DNA of 64,000 bases from Silene latifolia (lineage: Eukaryota > Streptophyta > Magnoliopsida > Caryophyllales > Caryophyllaceae): assembly GCF_048544455.1 (NCBI RefSeq), contig NC_133526.1, positions 6,526,001 through 6,590,000 on the forward strand. Reading direction: 5' to 3'. The notes under the pieces were generated by a model. It did no database searches. It saw only the letters and a list, made by a program, of their open reading frames with translations, and had not been told where the DNA came from. The position numbers and the translations under genes were made by a program. Below are positions 24,675 to 33,696 of this stretch, piece after piece. Position 1 is the first letter of the stretch. Each line of letters starts with the position of its first letter.

Positions 24675-27089
24675 ATGAAAAACCAGCATTTCACTTTCAT
24701 CTTCATTTTCCTGCTATCTTCTTTAACTTCAGTTTTAGCAGGAAACATTCTCGCTCGAGGCTCTTCATTAACTGCCGAAAGCACTTCAAAATCAAACTTT
24801 CTTACTTCTCCTGACAATACATTCACTTGTGGGTTCTACTCCTTTGGAGCAAATGCATACTGGTTTTCAATTTGGTACACTAACTCTAACCAGAAAACTG
24901 TTATCTGGACGGCGAACCGGGACAACCCGGTTAACCACCTCAAGTCGAGGCTTACTCTAAGGAAAGTTGGTTCAATGGTCTTGACTGACTTTGATGGGTC
25001 AATAACCTGGGAAACTAATACTACTTCAGCTCATGTTGATAAAGCGGAGCTGCTCAATTCTGGGAATTTCGTGATCAAAGGTATAAAGGGTAATATTTTG
25101 TGGCAAAGTTTTGATTTTGCTACTGATACTTTGCTTCCTACTCAACTTATAACTAAGAAGAAATCATTGGTTTCTAACCTTGGTCCGAAAAATTTTGGTT
25201 CCGGGTATTTTAATTTCTTTTTTGATAGTGATAATGTGTTGAAACTGCTGTATGATGGTCCTGAAATTACTAGCATTTATTGGCCGAATATTAACGCGCC
25301 TAACGTGTTTGCTAATGGGAGAACAAATTATAATAGTACTAGAATTGCGTCTTTTGATAAGACGGGTCGTTTTAATTCCAGTGATCAAATGCAGTTTACA
25401 ACAACTGATGTGGGTTTAGGGATAAATAGAAGGTTAACTTTAGACTATGATGGGAATTTGAGAGTTTATAGCTTGAATGATTCATCTGGAATGTGGGATA
25501 TAACATGGCAAGCCATTTCGGGTCAATGTGATGTCCATGGTCTCTGTGGTAGAAATGGGATTTGTGAATATAATCCAGAACCAAGATGCTCATGTCCCCC
25601 AAATTACGAACCAACTGATTCGAGCGATTGGAGTAAAGGGTGTAAACCTAAATTTAACAGAAGTTGTTCAGATTCTCATTTTGTCGAGTTGAGCCATGTT
25701 GATTATTATGGTTTCGATCTCAACTACAGCAAACCTGTTTCTTTCGAAGCTTGCAGACAAATTTGCTTGACAGATTGCCGTTGTCAAGGATTTAGTTATA
25801 GACTCATTGGTCAAGGGACTTGTTACACAAAAATTGCCCTTTTTAATAGGTACAGGTCTGTTGATTTCCCAGGTACCATATATTTAAGGGTTCCGAATAG
25901 TGCCGAATCGTTGGACCATGTTGTCCTCAATGGGTCTCAGCCTGTTTGCAGTAATTCAGAGGGTAAACTCGTACTTCTTCCCGGTTCATATGATGTAAGT
26001 AATCAAAGGTTTAAATGGGTTTATCCGTACTCTTTTGTTCTGGCTATTGGGATATTGGAAGTTATAGTTTTTGTTGCAGGGTGGTGGTTTCTTTTCAGAA
26101 AGCATGGCACCTCTTCCTCAATGGAAGACGGGTATCGTGCTATCTCTAGTCAATTTCGGAGCTTTAGTTACCGTGAGCTTAAGAGGGCAACTGACAAATT
26201 CAAGGAAGTTCTTGGTGTTGGAGGGTTTGGAGCTGTTTACAAGGGTGTGCTATCAGAGGATGATAGGATTGTCGCTGTGAAAAAATTAGGAGATGTTTTT
26301 CAAGGAGAGGAAGAATTTTGGGCCGAAGTAAGCACAATCGGTAGGATCAACCATATGAACTTAGCAAGAATGTGGGGTTTCTGTTCAGAAGGGAAGCATA
26401 GACTCTTGGTTTACGAGTACATAGAAAACGGGTCTTTGGACAAACACTTGTTCCCTGACAATGCAGCTCTCGGATGGAAAGAGAGATTCAAAATCGCGTT
26501 AGGCACTGCTAAAGGCTTGGCCTACCTTCACCACGAGTGTCTAGAATGGGTTATCCACTGTGACGTAAAGCCTGAAAATATACTCCTAGACAAGGACTTT
26601 GAACCAAAAATTTCAGATTTCGGGTTAGCCAAGCTATGCCAGAGGGGTGGACAGGGTCAAGGATCATCTGAATTGACCCGAATTAGAGGTACAAAAGGTT
26701 ATATGGCTCCTGAATGGGCAATGAACCTTCCGATCACAGCTAAGGTCGATGTCTACAGTTATGGTGTAGTAATCCTAGAGCTTGTAAAAGGAATTCGACT
26801 GTCGAATTGGGCGGTGGACAATGATGTTGGTTCGGAAGCTGTATCGGAACTTGCAAATTTTGTGAGATTGGCTAAAGGGGAGATTGAAAGAGAGGAAGAT
26901 TCATGGGTAGGAGACTTCGTGGACCCGAGATTAGAAGGGAGATTTAGTAGAAATCAAGTAGCTTTGATGATTAGGGTGGGATTTTCTTGTGTTGAAGAAG
27001 ATAGAAATAAGAGACCAACAATGGAATCAGTTGCACAAGTTCTTGCTGAATGTGAAGATGAAACAATTCATAGTGTAGACAGTACGTAA
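24675..27089 (+). CDS. G-type lectin S-receptor-like kinase, copy 1 (non-RD), 804 aa
   Basis: This is one uninterrupted exon. The start at 24675 was chosen because it opens directly on a signal peptide (MKNQHFTFIFIFLLSSLTSVLAG); the frame is open 53 codons further up, but those residues are not signal-like. Domains: bulb-type mannose lectin (about 23-150), S-locus glycoprotein region, EGF-like Cys cluster (about 281-325, CDVHGLCGRNGICEY), PAN/apple domain (about 330-410), transmembrane helix (about 450-475), kinase (about 495-790). Kinase motifs: GVGGFGAVYKG, VAVKKL, HCDVKPEN (H628-C629-D630), DFGLAK (648-653), APEWAMN. Cys in place of Arg before the catalytic Asp makes it a non-RD kinase, a class often linked to immune perception. 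It resembles the ZmPK1-type subgroup. The ligand is unknown. Intact, with a near-identical sister at 33697. Confidence 0.95.
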   Translation: MKNQHFTFIFIFLLSSLTSVLAGNILARGSSLTAESTSKSNFLTSPDNTFTCGFYSFGANAYWFSIWYTNSNQKTVIWTANRDNPVNHLKSRLTLRKVGSMVLTDFDGSITWETNTTSAHVDKAELLNSGNFVIKGIKGNILWQSFDFATDTLLPTQLITKKKSLVSNLGPKNFGSGYFNFFFDSDNVLKLLYDGPEITSIYWPNINAPNVFANGRTNYNSTRIASFDKTGRFNSSDQMQFTTTDVGLGINRRLTLDYDGNLRVYSLNDSSGMWDITWQAISGQCDVHGLCGRNGICEYNPEPRCSCPPNYEPTDSSDWSKGCKPKFNRSCSDSHFVELSHVDYYGFDLNYSKPVSFEACRQICLTDCRCQGFSYRLIGQGTCYTKIALFNRYRSVDFPGTIYLRVPNSAESLDHVVLNGSQPVCSNSEGKLVLLPGSYDVSNQRFKWVYPYSFVLAIGILEVIVFVAGWWFLFRKHGTSSSMEDGYRAISSQFRSFSYRELKRATDKFKEVLGVGGFGAVYKGVLSEDDRIVAVKKLGDVFQGEEEFWAEVSTIGRINHMNLARMWGFCSEGKHRLLVYEYIENGSLDKHLFPDNAALGWKERFKIALGTAKGLAYLHHECLEWVIHCDVKPENILLDKDFEPKISDFGLAKLCQRGGQGQGSSELTRIRGTKGYMAPEWAMNLPITAKVDVYSYGVVILELVKGIRLSNWAVDNDVGSEAVSELANFVRLAKGEIEREEDSWVGDFVDPRLEGRFSRNQVALMIRVGFSCVEEDRNKRPTMESVAQVLAECEDETIHSVDST

Positions 27090-27655
27090 ATAATGGGATT
27101 TTACAAGGTTTTTGTTAGCAATTATATGTTTCATACTTCATAGTTCATATAGAAGGAAATTTGGAAAAATATTCACACACATTTTTGAAGTTTTAGTTTA
27201 CAAGAATTTAAGCAGCCGTTTCGAGAGTAGATTCTCTGCCCCATTTCCGTGTCTCATCTTGTGTCCGACTAGGCCACTGCCTTTATCTTGTGACAAATAA
27301 TCATTGTATAAATAGTCAACCTATTTTCACAATTATTGCTCTTTTGATACCTCTTTCTATTTTTGATTGTGTTCTCCATCTAACAAAATGACTTTGATCA
27401 TTGTTGACACTTTTCTTGTCTCAAACATCATTTCTTTCTAAGTTCTCACAAATTCGTAGTTATGAACTTTTTAAATATATATTTGACCACTTCTTTTTTC
27501 TTCAAATTCTCCATCTTACAACTCGTCTTTAAAACTCACTTTTCTCGAAAAATATCTTCGTATTGACAACATACATCTACACACCATCATAGAGAATAGT
27601 AGTTATTGTGAGAATGTTGTAATCTACGGGGAATCGCAGATGTAATCCGCGTGAT
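27090..27655. other. 3' flank of receptor kinase 1
   Basis: There is no gene. The stretch just after the stop and 27350-27425 (GATTGTGTTCTCCATCTAAC) match the flank of the second copy at 36109-36145 and 36600-36670, showing that the duplicated block continues past the receptor kinase. Confidence 0.6.
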
Positions 27656-29247
27656 TAGAGATGAAAGTAGGTACGCGGACTGTTCAGCTTGCACACCCCC
27701 AACATGGCCAATGGTCATTTTAACACGACACGGGAGTGATACGGCTAACACGCCAAGGACAGTGGGCCATGCTTGGGCTGAATTTTGAAAAAGAAGACAA
27801 TGCCTAAGCCTAGCCCAAACACGACACAACTCACATGGGCAACACACTTTGACACAAAATATAAAGAAGAGTAATTTAATAATTACACCCTTTTATAAAT
27901 CACTTTTCTAAAATTACTCCCTTTTGAAAACTTTTTAATAACTTACTCCCATAAAATGTTCTCAGGTCAAAAATTGCACCCAAATTGGTACTCCGGTGAT
28001 AAATTCCGTCAATTTTTAAATTTTCTGATTTTAAGTCTATTTTTATGACGAAAATACCCTTCTCTATATTCATCTTCTTCATTTATCATTCACATCCTTC
28101 ACTCCCTTACTTCCTCCAATCCTCCATAACCAACCACCACCAATATGCTACCACTACCACACCAACACCAACACTTATTGCATGGCGAAAACATCAAAAA
28201 ATGGTGATAGAGGAAATTGGGAAATTAGGGATTTAATTGAAATTTTGAAAAACGTTTTTCTAGGTAGTGTTTAATTGAAACTTTGAAAATTGGGAAATTA
28301 GGCAACACTACCCAAATGACAAGAACATTTTTCTGGGTAGTAACTAATCGAAGCTTTGAAAAACGCTTCTTCCTCCTAACCCAGGTGACGGAGGAAAATG
28401 GAGAAATTAGTGATTTGATTTGTTTTGATTTTAATTGTTTAAAAGTTTTCCGGGTCGGGAATTTGAAGTGTAGGCGATATATTTGTGGTTTGTGTTGGGT
28501 ATTGGTGGTTGATGGTGGTCGGGGAGAATTGTCGAGAAATTGGCGATATTGGCTGTAGTTTGTGTTGGGTATTGGTGGTTGGTGGTGGTACGATGTCGGG
28601 TTTAATTGGGGTTGACGAATGGTGTTGTTGCTGTATAGTGCGTGAATGGAGTGGTGTCGATTTCGATTCCGCGCTTGAAGGCAGATGAGGGGCGTGGGAA
28701 ATGGTGTTGCTCCTTGGAATTAAAGGCTGTCATGATGGTGCGGAGGAGATGATGATTGACGGAGCAGGTGTGAGTACCACGTTGGCAGCGTGGTTGAGGC
28801 AAGACGAAGGTCCAATTTCGAGCTCACAATTAAAGATGAAGATGGTAGGGTTGACGAATGGTGCAAGTCCCGAACACGTTTTACAAATGAGGGAAGAAGA
28901 CGGGGGCAAAACGGTCATAAATAAAGATTTTTTACCTGAAAGTGCATTTGGGAGCAATTTTTTATCTGAGAACATTTTATGGGAGTAAATTATTAAAAAA
29001 ATTATAAAAGGGAGTAATTTTAAAAAAGTGATATCTAAAAGGAAGTAATTACTAAATTACTCTATAAAGAAATAAGGTTGAAGTGGAGGAATTGTCTAGG
29101 CACGGCACAACACGTCATCGTTACGACCATGGGCTGTACTTGGGCCACCGTTTTCATTTTCGTGGTGCGACACGAAGCCTGTTTTCCCATGCCCGACCCA
29201 TTTAAACCTCCGGGCATGGTGAGCCGCATGACCCACATCTATCTCTA
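27656..29247. mobile_element. GC-rich hAT MITE split by a nested Mutator-like element
   Basis: The left part (27656-27859) starts TAGAGATGAAAGTAGG; the right part (29072-29247) ends CATCTATCTCTA. Both carry the ACACGACACGG and CACGGCACAACACG words of the 8813 family. The interval between them is exactly one Mutator-like element plus its 9-bp duplication. The flanking 8-mers differ, so the hAT target duplication has decayed. Confidence 0.75.
27869..29062. mobile_element. Long-inverted-repeat Mutator-like element nested in a hAT MITE
   Basis: The ends are GAGTAATTTAATAATTAC and, reversed, GAGTAATTTAGTAATTAC. A perfect 9-bp duplication TATAAAGAA flanks it (27860-27868, 29063-29071). Subterminal ACATTTTATGGGAGT-type motifs are inverted between the arms. 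Its 1194-bp length is nearly that of the 17867 element (1195 bp). Two short GGTGTTGGGTATTGGTGGTT-like repeats occur at 28490-28590. No transposase is present. Confidence 0.85.
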
Positions 29248-30417
29248 ATGGCGGGGGACAATATCAAGTCCAGCAACTCTTTTATAGGTCCGTCTTACAG
29301 CATAAGACTGACCCAAAAGGAAAAAAGCCAAAGTTTACATTTAATTATATTCATATTTTGGTTTCATTTTGATTACCCGATATTTTATGATAAATACTGA
29401 CATACTGAAATATATGAGTTATCAAAGTAAAATAAGTCAATAAAATATAATTTATTGGTCGTTTCTTAATTATTTAATTAAATTTCTTTTTTAATATCGT
29501 TTTTAATTATTTAATTAAATCTATTACATTAAAAATACAAGTAATCAACTAATAAAGACATCAAGTACATTTAAATATTTAATAAAATATATATTTAAAT
29601 AATTAATATTCATTGTTTATATAAATAAAAAAGTATTTAGAAAAAAAAAACGTAGTTGCTCTTTCATGTACAAAGATTACTCTTTTATGGACTTTTAACC
29701 ATTACTTTTCCATACCGTACCCTCCCTCCAGAAAGAAAAACAAATTCTCCCTAATTTTCTTCCTCACAAAATTAATCAAATCCGTCAAATTAGTCAAATT
29801 ATGAACTTTAGTTGTCATGTCGATCAAGTAATAATTATAATTTATTTACTTTATTAACTATGTTATATCGAATTAGTGAAATTAAATTAATTTAGACCAA
29901 CGAATTAGGGTTTTATTGTTTGTTAAGTCGTTAGAAAAGTTCATGAACTGATGCATGATACATCACGTAACAGCTCATCGGAAAAAGAAGCCAAAACGAA
30001 ATGGATTGGATTATTGGAATAGTAAATTTTTAAGGTCAGCCCCTTTGATTCTTGTCCAAATGATATCTTCACTAATTTCTTGTACAGCTCCAATTTACAT
30101 CATCTGATTTTTACTTCTAGTGCGTACGGAGTAATAGATCTATTTTCTCCATTGAATACTACTCCGAACGACGTAAGTCGTCAAATATTCGTCATTCGAC
30201 TTCTTGAAGTTTACAAGAATTGAGATTGGATTGCTATTTCTTGGTACTGGGTGATTGGATTGATCAATTTGATAGTTGGTTCGATTAGTTTGAGAGGTTT
30301 CATTGATTTATGAAACAAAATGGAGATTGAGGGGTAGAAATGACAAGGGTATAATGGTCATTTATGTCCATGATCGAGTAAATCATGTATATGAATGAGC
30401 ATAACCCAAAAAAAATA
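29248..30417. other. AT-rich intergenic region
   Basis: This very AT-rich stretch (ATTTAATTAA-type tracts at 29460-29640) shows no coding frame and no terminal repeats that I can define. Confidence 0.5.
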
Positions 30418-30650
30418 TTAAGGCATTGGGCCGGTCCACGTGCCAGACACGATTAGCCTATGGGCCAAGCACGGCCCGAGCACGAAACTGAGCGTGCCAA
30501 GAGCGGGCTGCGGCGGGGGTTGGGTGAATGGGCCAGGCACGGCACGGCACAGCAGCCCAATATTTGTGCCTGGGCCGGGCCATTTTGGGATAACAATGGG
30601 CCAGCACGCGGGTCGGCCCAGCACGGCCCAATGCCAAGGCGAGGTGAGAT
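30418..30650. mobile_element. GC-rich hAT-like fragment immediately upstream of the CBF5 pseudogene
   Basis: It is composed of the family words GGGCCGG, AGCACGGCCC and GGCACGGCAC. No terminal repeat or duplication is visible, so it is a fragment. Overlapping open frames exist on both strands here only because the sequence is GC-rich and stop-poor. Confidence 0.55.
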
Positions 30651-30686
30651 TGTGGTATTGTGGTGCAGAACTGCAGACAAAAGAAG

Positions 30687-31830
30687 ATGACCAAATCCAA
30701 TCAAAACGACACCGATGATGAAACCGTCGATACTGAAACCGTCGATTTCCTAATCAAACCGTCACAAATCACTCCACCTACTGACACTTCCGAATGGCCG
30801 ATTCTACTGAAGAATTACAATCGTAATAACGTCCGTACCGGTCATTACACTCCTCTACCTTCTGGGTTTTCGCCATTGAAGCGGCCATTAACGGAGTGTA
30901 TATATAAGGTATGATGTTCTTAACCTTGATAAACCTGCGAATCCCTCGTCTCACAAGGTTATCGCCTGGATTAATCGAATTCTTAGGGTTTAGAAAACGG
31001 GTAAATTGATTGTTTGTAACCACTATGACCCGAAAGTAACCGGTAATTTGATTGTTTGTAACTTTGTATTGAACGTGCGACCCGTTTAGTGAAATCGCAA
31101 CATGCGTAAGTTGTTGGAGTATGATATTGAGGACATTGTGTGTTTATTTAGGGTTTTGCTCGGTATTGGTGGGCATATGCAGGACTTGAGACGGGTGTGA
31201 TCGGGGATGAATGGTGACAATGCTTGATGTTATGGATGCGCAATGGATGTATGATAATTATAGGGTGAGAGTTATTTGAGGCGGGTTATTATGCCGTTCT
31301 TGGAGGTGTTGCTGACGAGTTATAAGAGGTTAGTTGTTAAGGATTCGGTTGTGAATGCTATTTGTTATGGTGCTAAGTTGATGATTCTGGGGTTGTTGAG
31401 GTTTGAGAATGATGTTGAGGTTGGTGAGGTGGTTGTGCTAATGATTACTAAAGGGGGGGCGATTGCGCTTGGGATTGCTGAGATGACGAGTTGTGATCAC
31501 GGGGTTGTGGCGAAGATTAAGAGGGTTATTATGGATAGAGATACTTATCCCAGGAAGAAAAAGTTGATTTTGGAGGGGAAGTTTGATAAGCATGGGAAGC
31601 TGAATGAGAAGACTCCGAGTGAGTGGACGAGGAATTTGGTTTTGCCTACTGGTGGTGTTGCTGTGATTGCTAACATGGAGGCTTCTTCAGCTGAGCCTGT
31701 GAAGGCAGATGGAGAGGTTGCTGTTGAGGAGGAGGAGAAGAAGCAGAAGAGGAAGTTGGAGGGAGGAGGTTGATGCTGTTACCCCTGCTGATGCTGCCAA
31801 GAAGGTGAAGGTCGATGAGGAAGTTGATGT
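30687..31830 (+). pseudogene. CBF5: CBF5/dyskerin (H/ACA snoRNP pseudouridine synthase) pseudogene
   Basis: The first 70 codons read cleanly (MTKSNQND ... DTSEWPILLKNYNRNNVRTG, HYTPLPSGFSPLKRPL), which is the conserved N-terminus of plant CBF5/NAP57. After that the similarity continues ([21 protein letters not shown], then a TAG where Glu is expected, then DPKVTGNLIVC), but a large part of the TruB domain is missing before GGHMQDLRR and the PUA region (31276-31773: [21 protein letters not shown] ... [10 protein letters not shown] ... [10 protein letters not shown]). The Lys-rich tail is truncated. No introns are seen; plant CBF5 genes are, as I recall, intronless, so this cannot prove retroposition. 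The active protein would isomerise uridines guided by H/ACA RNAs in the nucleolus; this copy cannot. Confidence 0.9.
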
Positions 31831-31833
31831 CAG

Positions 31834-33092
31834 GAGTGAAGTATATTGTTTCCTTGAAGATGTTTGTGTTTGCTTATTTGTAGATTGAAGCCGCTAGGCA
31901 TCTTGAAGCATTTTCCATTCAGCTAGTTGTTCTTGTGGTATGGAAGCAAGCACTGCACATTTGCCATACTCAGGCAGTATCCTCCGCTGATGGAAGTCCC
32001 TCACCAGATATTTTGAAGTTCAAAGGTAGCATAAACAAGATGGACAGTAGTCCTGACTTTCGTGAAGGTCTTGATGCTGTTAAGTGTTACCTCCCAAGCA
32101 CTTGAGGATGTAACTGCGGAGATCAAGAGGGAATTTCTCAGCGAAGTAGGGCTTGCTGAGGAACTGGCAAAGTTTGTGGAGCTAGGTATGTGTTATACCC
32201 CTCCTTTTTTTATATTCTACATTATACCCCTAAACTTTTTACTTATTTCTCCATCATGACCTCGTTGAACTCTCAATTAACTTTATCACTATCGAACAAC
32301 CATACTTTGACCTTTATTGGGACTCATTAATGTTGTATCACCATCCTATATGAGAAGCATCATAAACAACTTTTGATAAGCACAAGCTACTATTAAAAAC
32401 ATCTGTTATGATTCATGATACAATAATGGAGATTTGATCAATTTTTAGTTAGATTCGTATTGTATTTGGTGGGTTAATGGGTAATTCGGCAAACTAATAA
32501 GTAAATGGGTAGGTTATCGAGTAATTGAAATGATAAATAGATGGTTTAATAGGTCAATTAAGAAGTTAAGTTAGCAAAGACAATAATTAAGGTCATGGTA
32601 TAGACTAGTGTATAGAATTCAGGGGTACACCATAGAATTTCAAAAATGTAGGGATACAACATAGAAAACCGAAAAACTCGAGGGTACACCGTAGAATAAC
32701 CCTTTTTACCAAGTAGGTCAGGATTGCATCGCTCTTTACCTTGCATTATTTTTTTTCGAGCAAATAAATCATTTGTAAATATTGAATTATGGTTTGTTGC
32801 CTGCTCAAAATGCTTGTCCTTTACAAATTTGTTAAAATTTTAGCAACCAGTAGCTGGTTAAGTAGCATCCAGATTTCATCTGGGAACTATGCGTTTGGCC
32901 CAAAGTATTTTTCAACTAAATAATCACAAAATTCAGTGTTTGGCCCAACATCGAAAAGGTATTCGTCCACTAAATTTTCCACTTAAGGCTAACTCGGATC
33001 GCTTTAGCCTTCGAAACTACATTAACATATTAAATGATAGGCAAGGCATTTTAAGGTCTAAGAGCCTGGCTGTCTTTAAGCCTGAGGAGTAG
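31834..33092 (+). pseudogene. ATG1: Duplicated 3' end of ATG1, decayed
   Basis: 31884-32185 is a copy of ATG1 exon 11 including its acceptor and donor, but with a 7-bp insertion after GATGCTGTTA that shifts the frame. 32716-32990 matches intron 11 (for example GGTTTGTTGCCTGCTCAAAA). 32990-33092 matches the end of exon 13 (from AACTCGGATCGCTTTAG to the stop). Exon 12 and the first half of exon 13 are deleted, and a transposon sits in the intron. It starts abruptly after the CBF5 pseudogene and has no kinase domain, so it is non-functional. It proves a segmental duplication that carried the neighbouring receptor kinase. Confidence 0.92.
32196..32715. mobile_element. Insertion in the duplicated ATG1 intron, related to the 3441 element
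   Basis: Comparison with ATG1 intron 11 shows that this roughly 520-bp stretch is an insert. It carries opposing motifs TATTCTACATTATACCCCT and GGGTACACCATAGAAT/GGGTACACCGTAGAAT, the same GGTACC-plus-TAGAAT layout as the arms of the 3441 element. The exact ends are unclear. Confidence 0.55.
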
Positions 33093-33400
33093 TCATGCCC
33101 GGGCCATCCACCTTGAAAATGGGCATCGTGTCGTGCCGTGTCGGTGAAATGGAAATGGCGGCCTGGGCACGGCCCACGACCCATGCCGTGCCGTGCTTCG
33201 GCCCTCCACTTTACCCTTTTTTCTTTGTATTTTGAGTGTGCCAAGGCGTAACGTGCCTGGGTTAGGTACAGTCTTTTTTTATTATACTTCGGCCCAAGCA
33301 TGGCCCGTGACTCGCCGTGCCGTGCTGGTGCGTGCTAAAATGGGTCAGCCGTGTTGGGGCTTGCCACCCCAATGGCCCACTTGCCACTTCCATTTTTCTG
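33093..33400. mobile_element. GC-rich hAT MITE remnant in the duplicated block
   Basis: It is rich in GTGCCGTGTCGG and CATGCCGTGCCGTGC words. It occupies the same position relative to the ATG1 tail and receptor kinase as the 23587 copy, so it was probably present before the duplication. Its ends are worn. Confidence 0.6.
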
Positions 33401-33696
33401 TGTATGCAATCAAATGGTTTTTATCCATTCTCCTATGGTATTCAGACTGCCAAACCCTGCTGTGACGTTTCAATGGAGACAGTTGAAACAAACCAAACAT
33501 GCATCATAAAAAATTCTCAGTGGACATATTAAACTATAATCTGATGTCTGCTGTTTCTATTATAAGTCCTCTTTCACGCTACAACTTGCATTTTATTAGT
33601 CTCCATCCTGTAGCAAGTCAAACATGGCAACATACCCTCCCATTCTATAAAAACAACCAAAATGTGCTCAAAACAATTTCTGAATCCTGTTTAACC

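Noticed and set aside
30418-30704. Several overlapping open frames of 66-92 codons on both strands
   Set aside because: They arise from a GC-rich, stop-poor hAT-like fragment; none has a recognisable domain and both strands are open at once.
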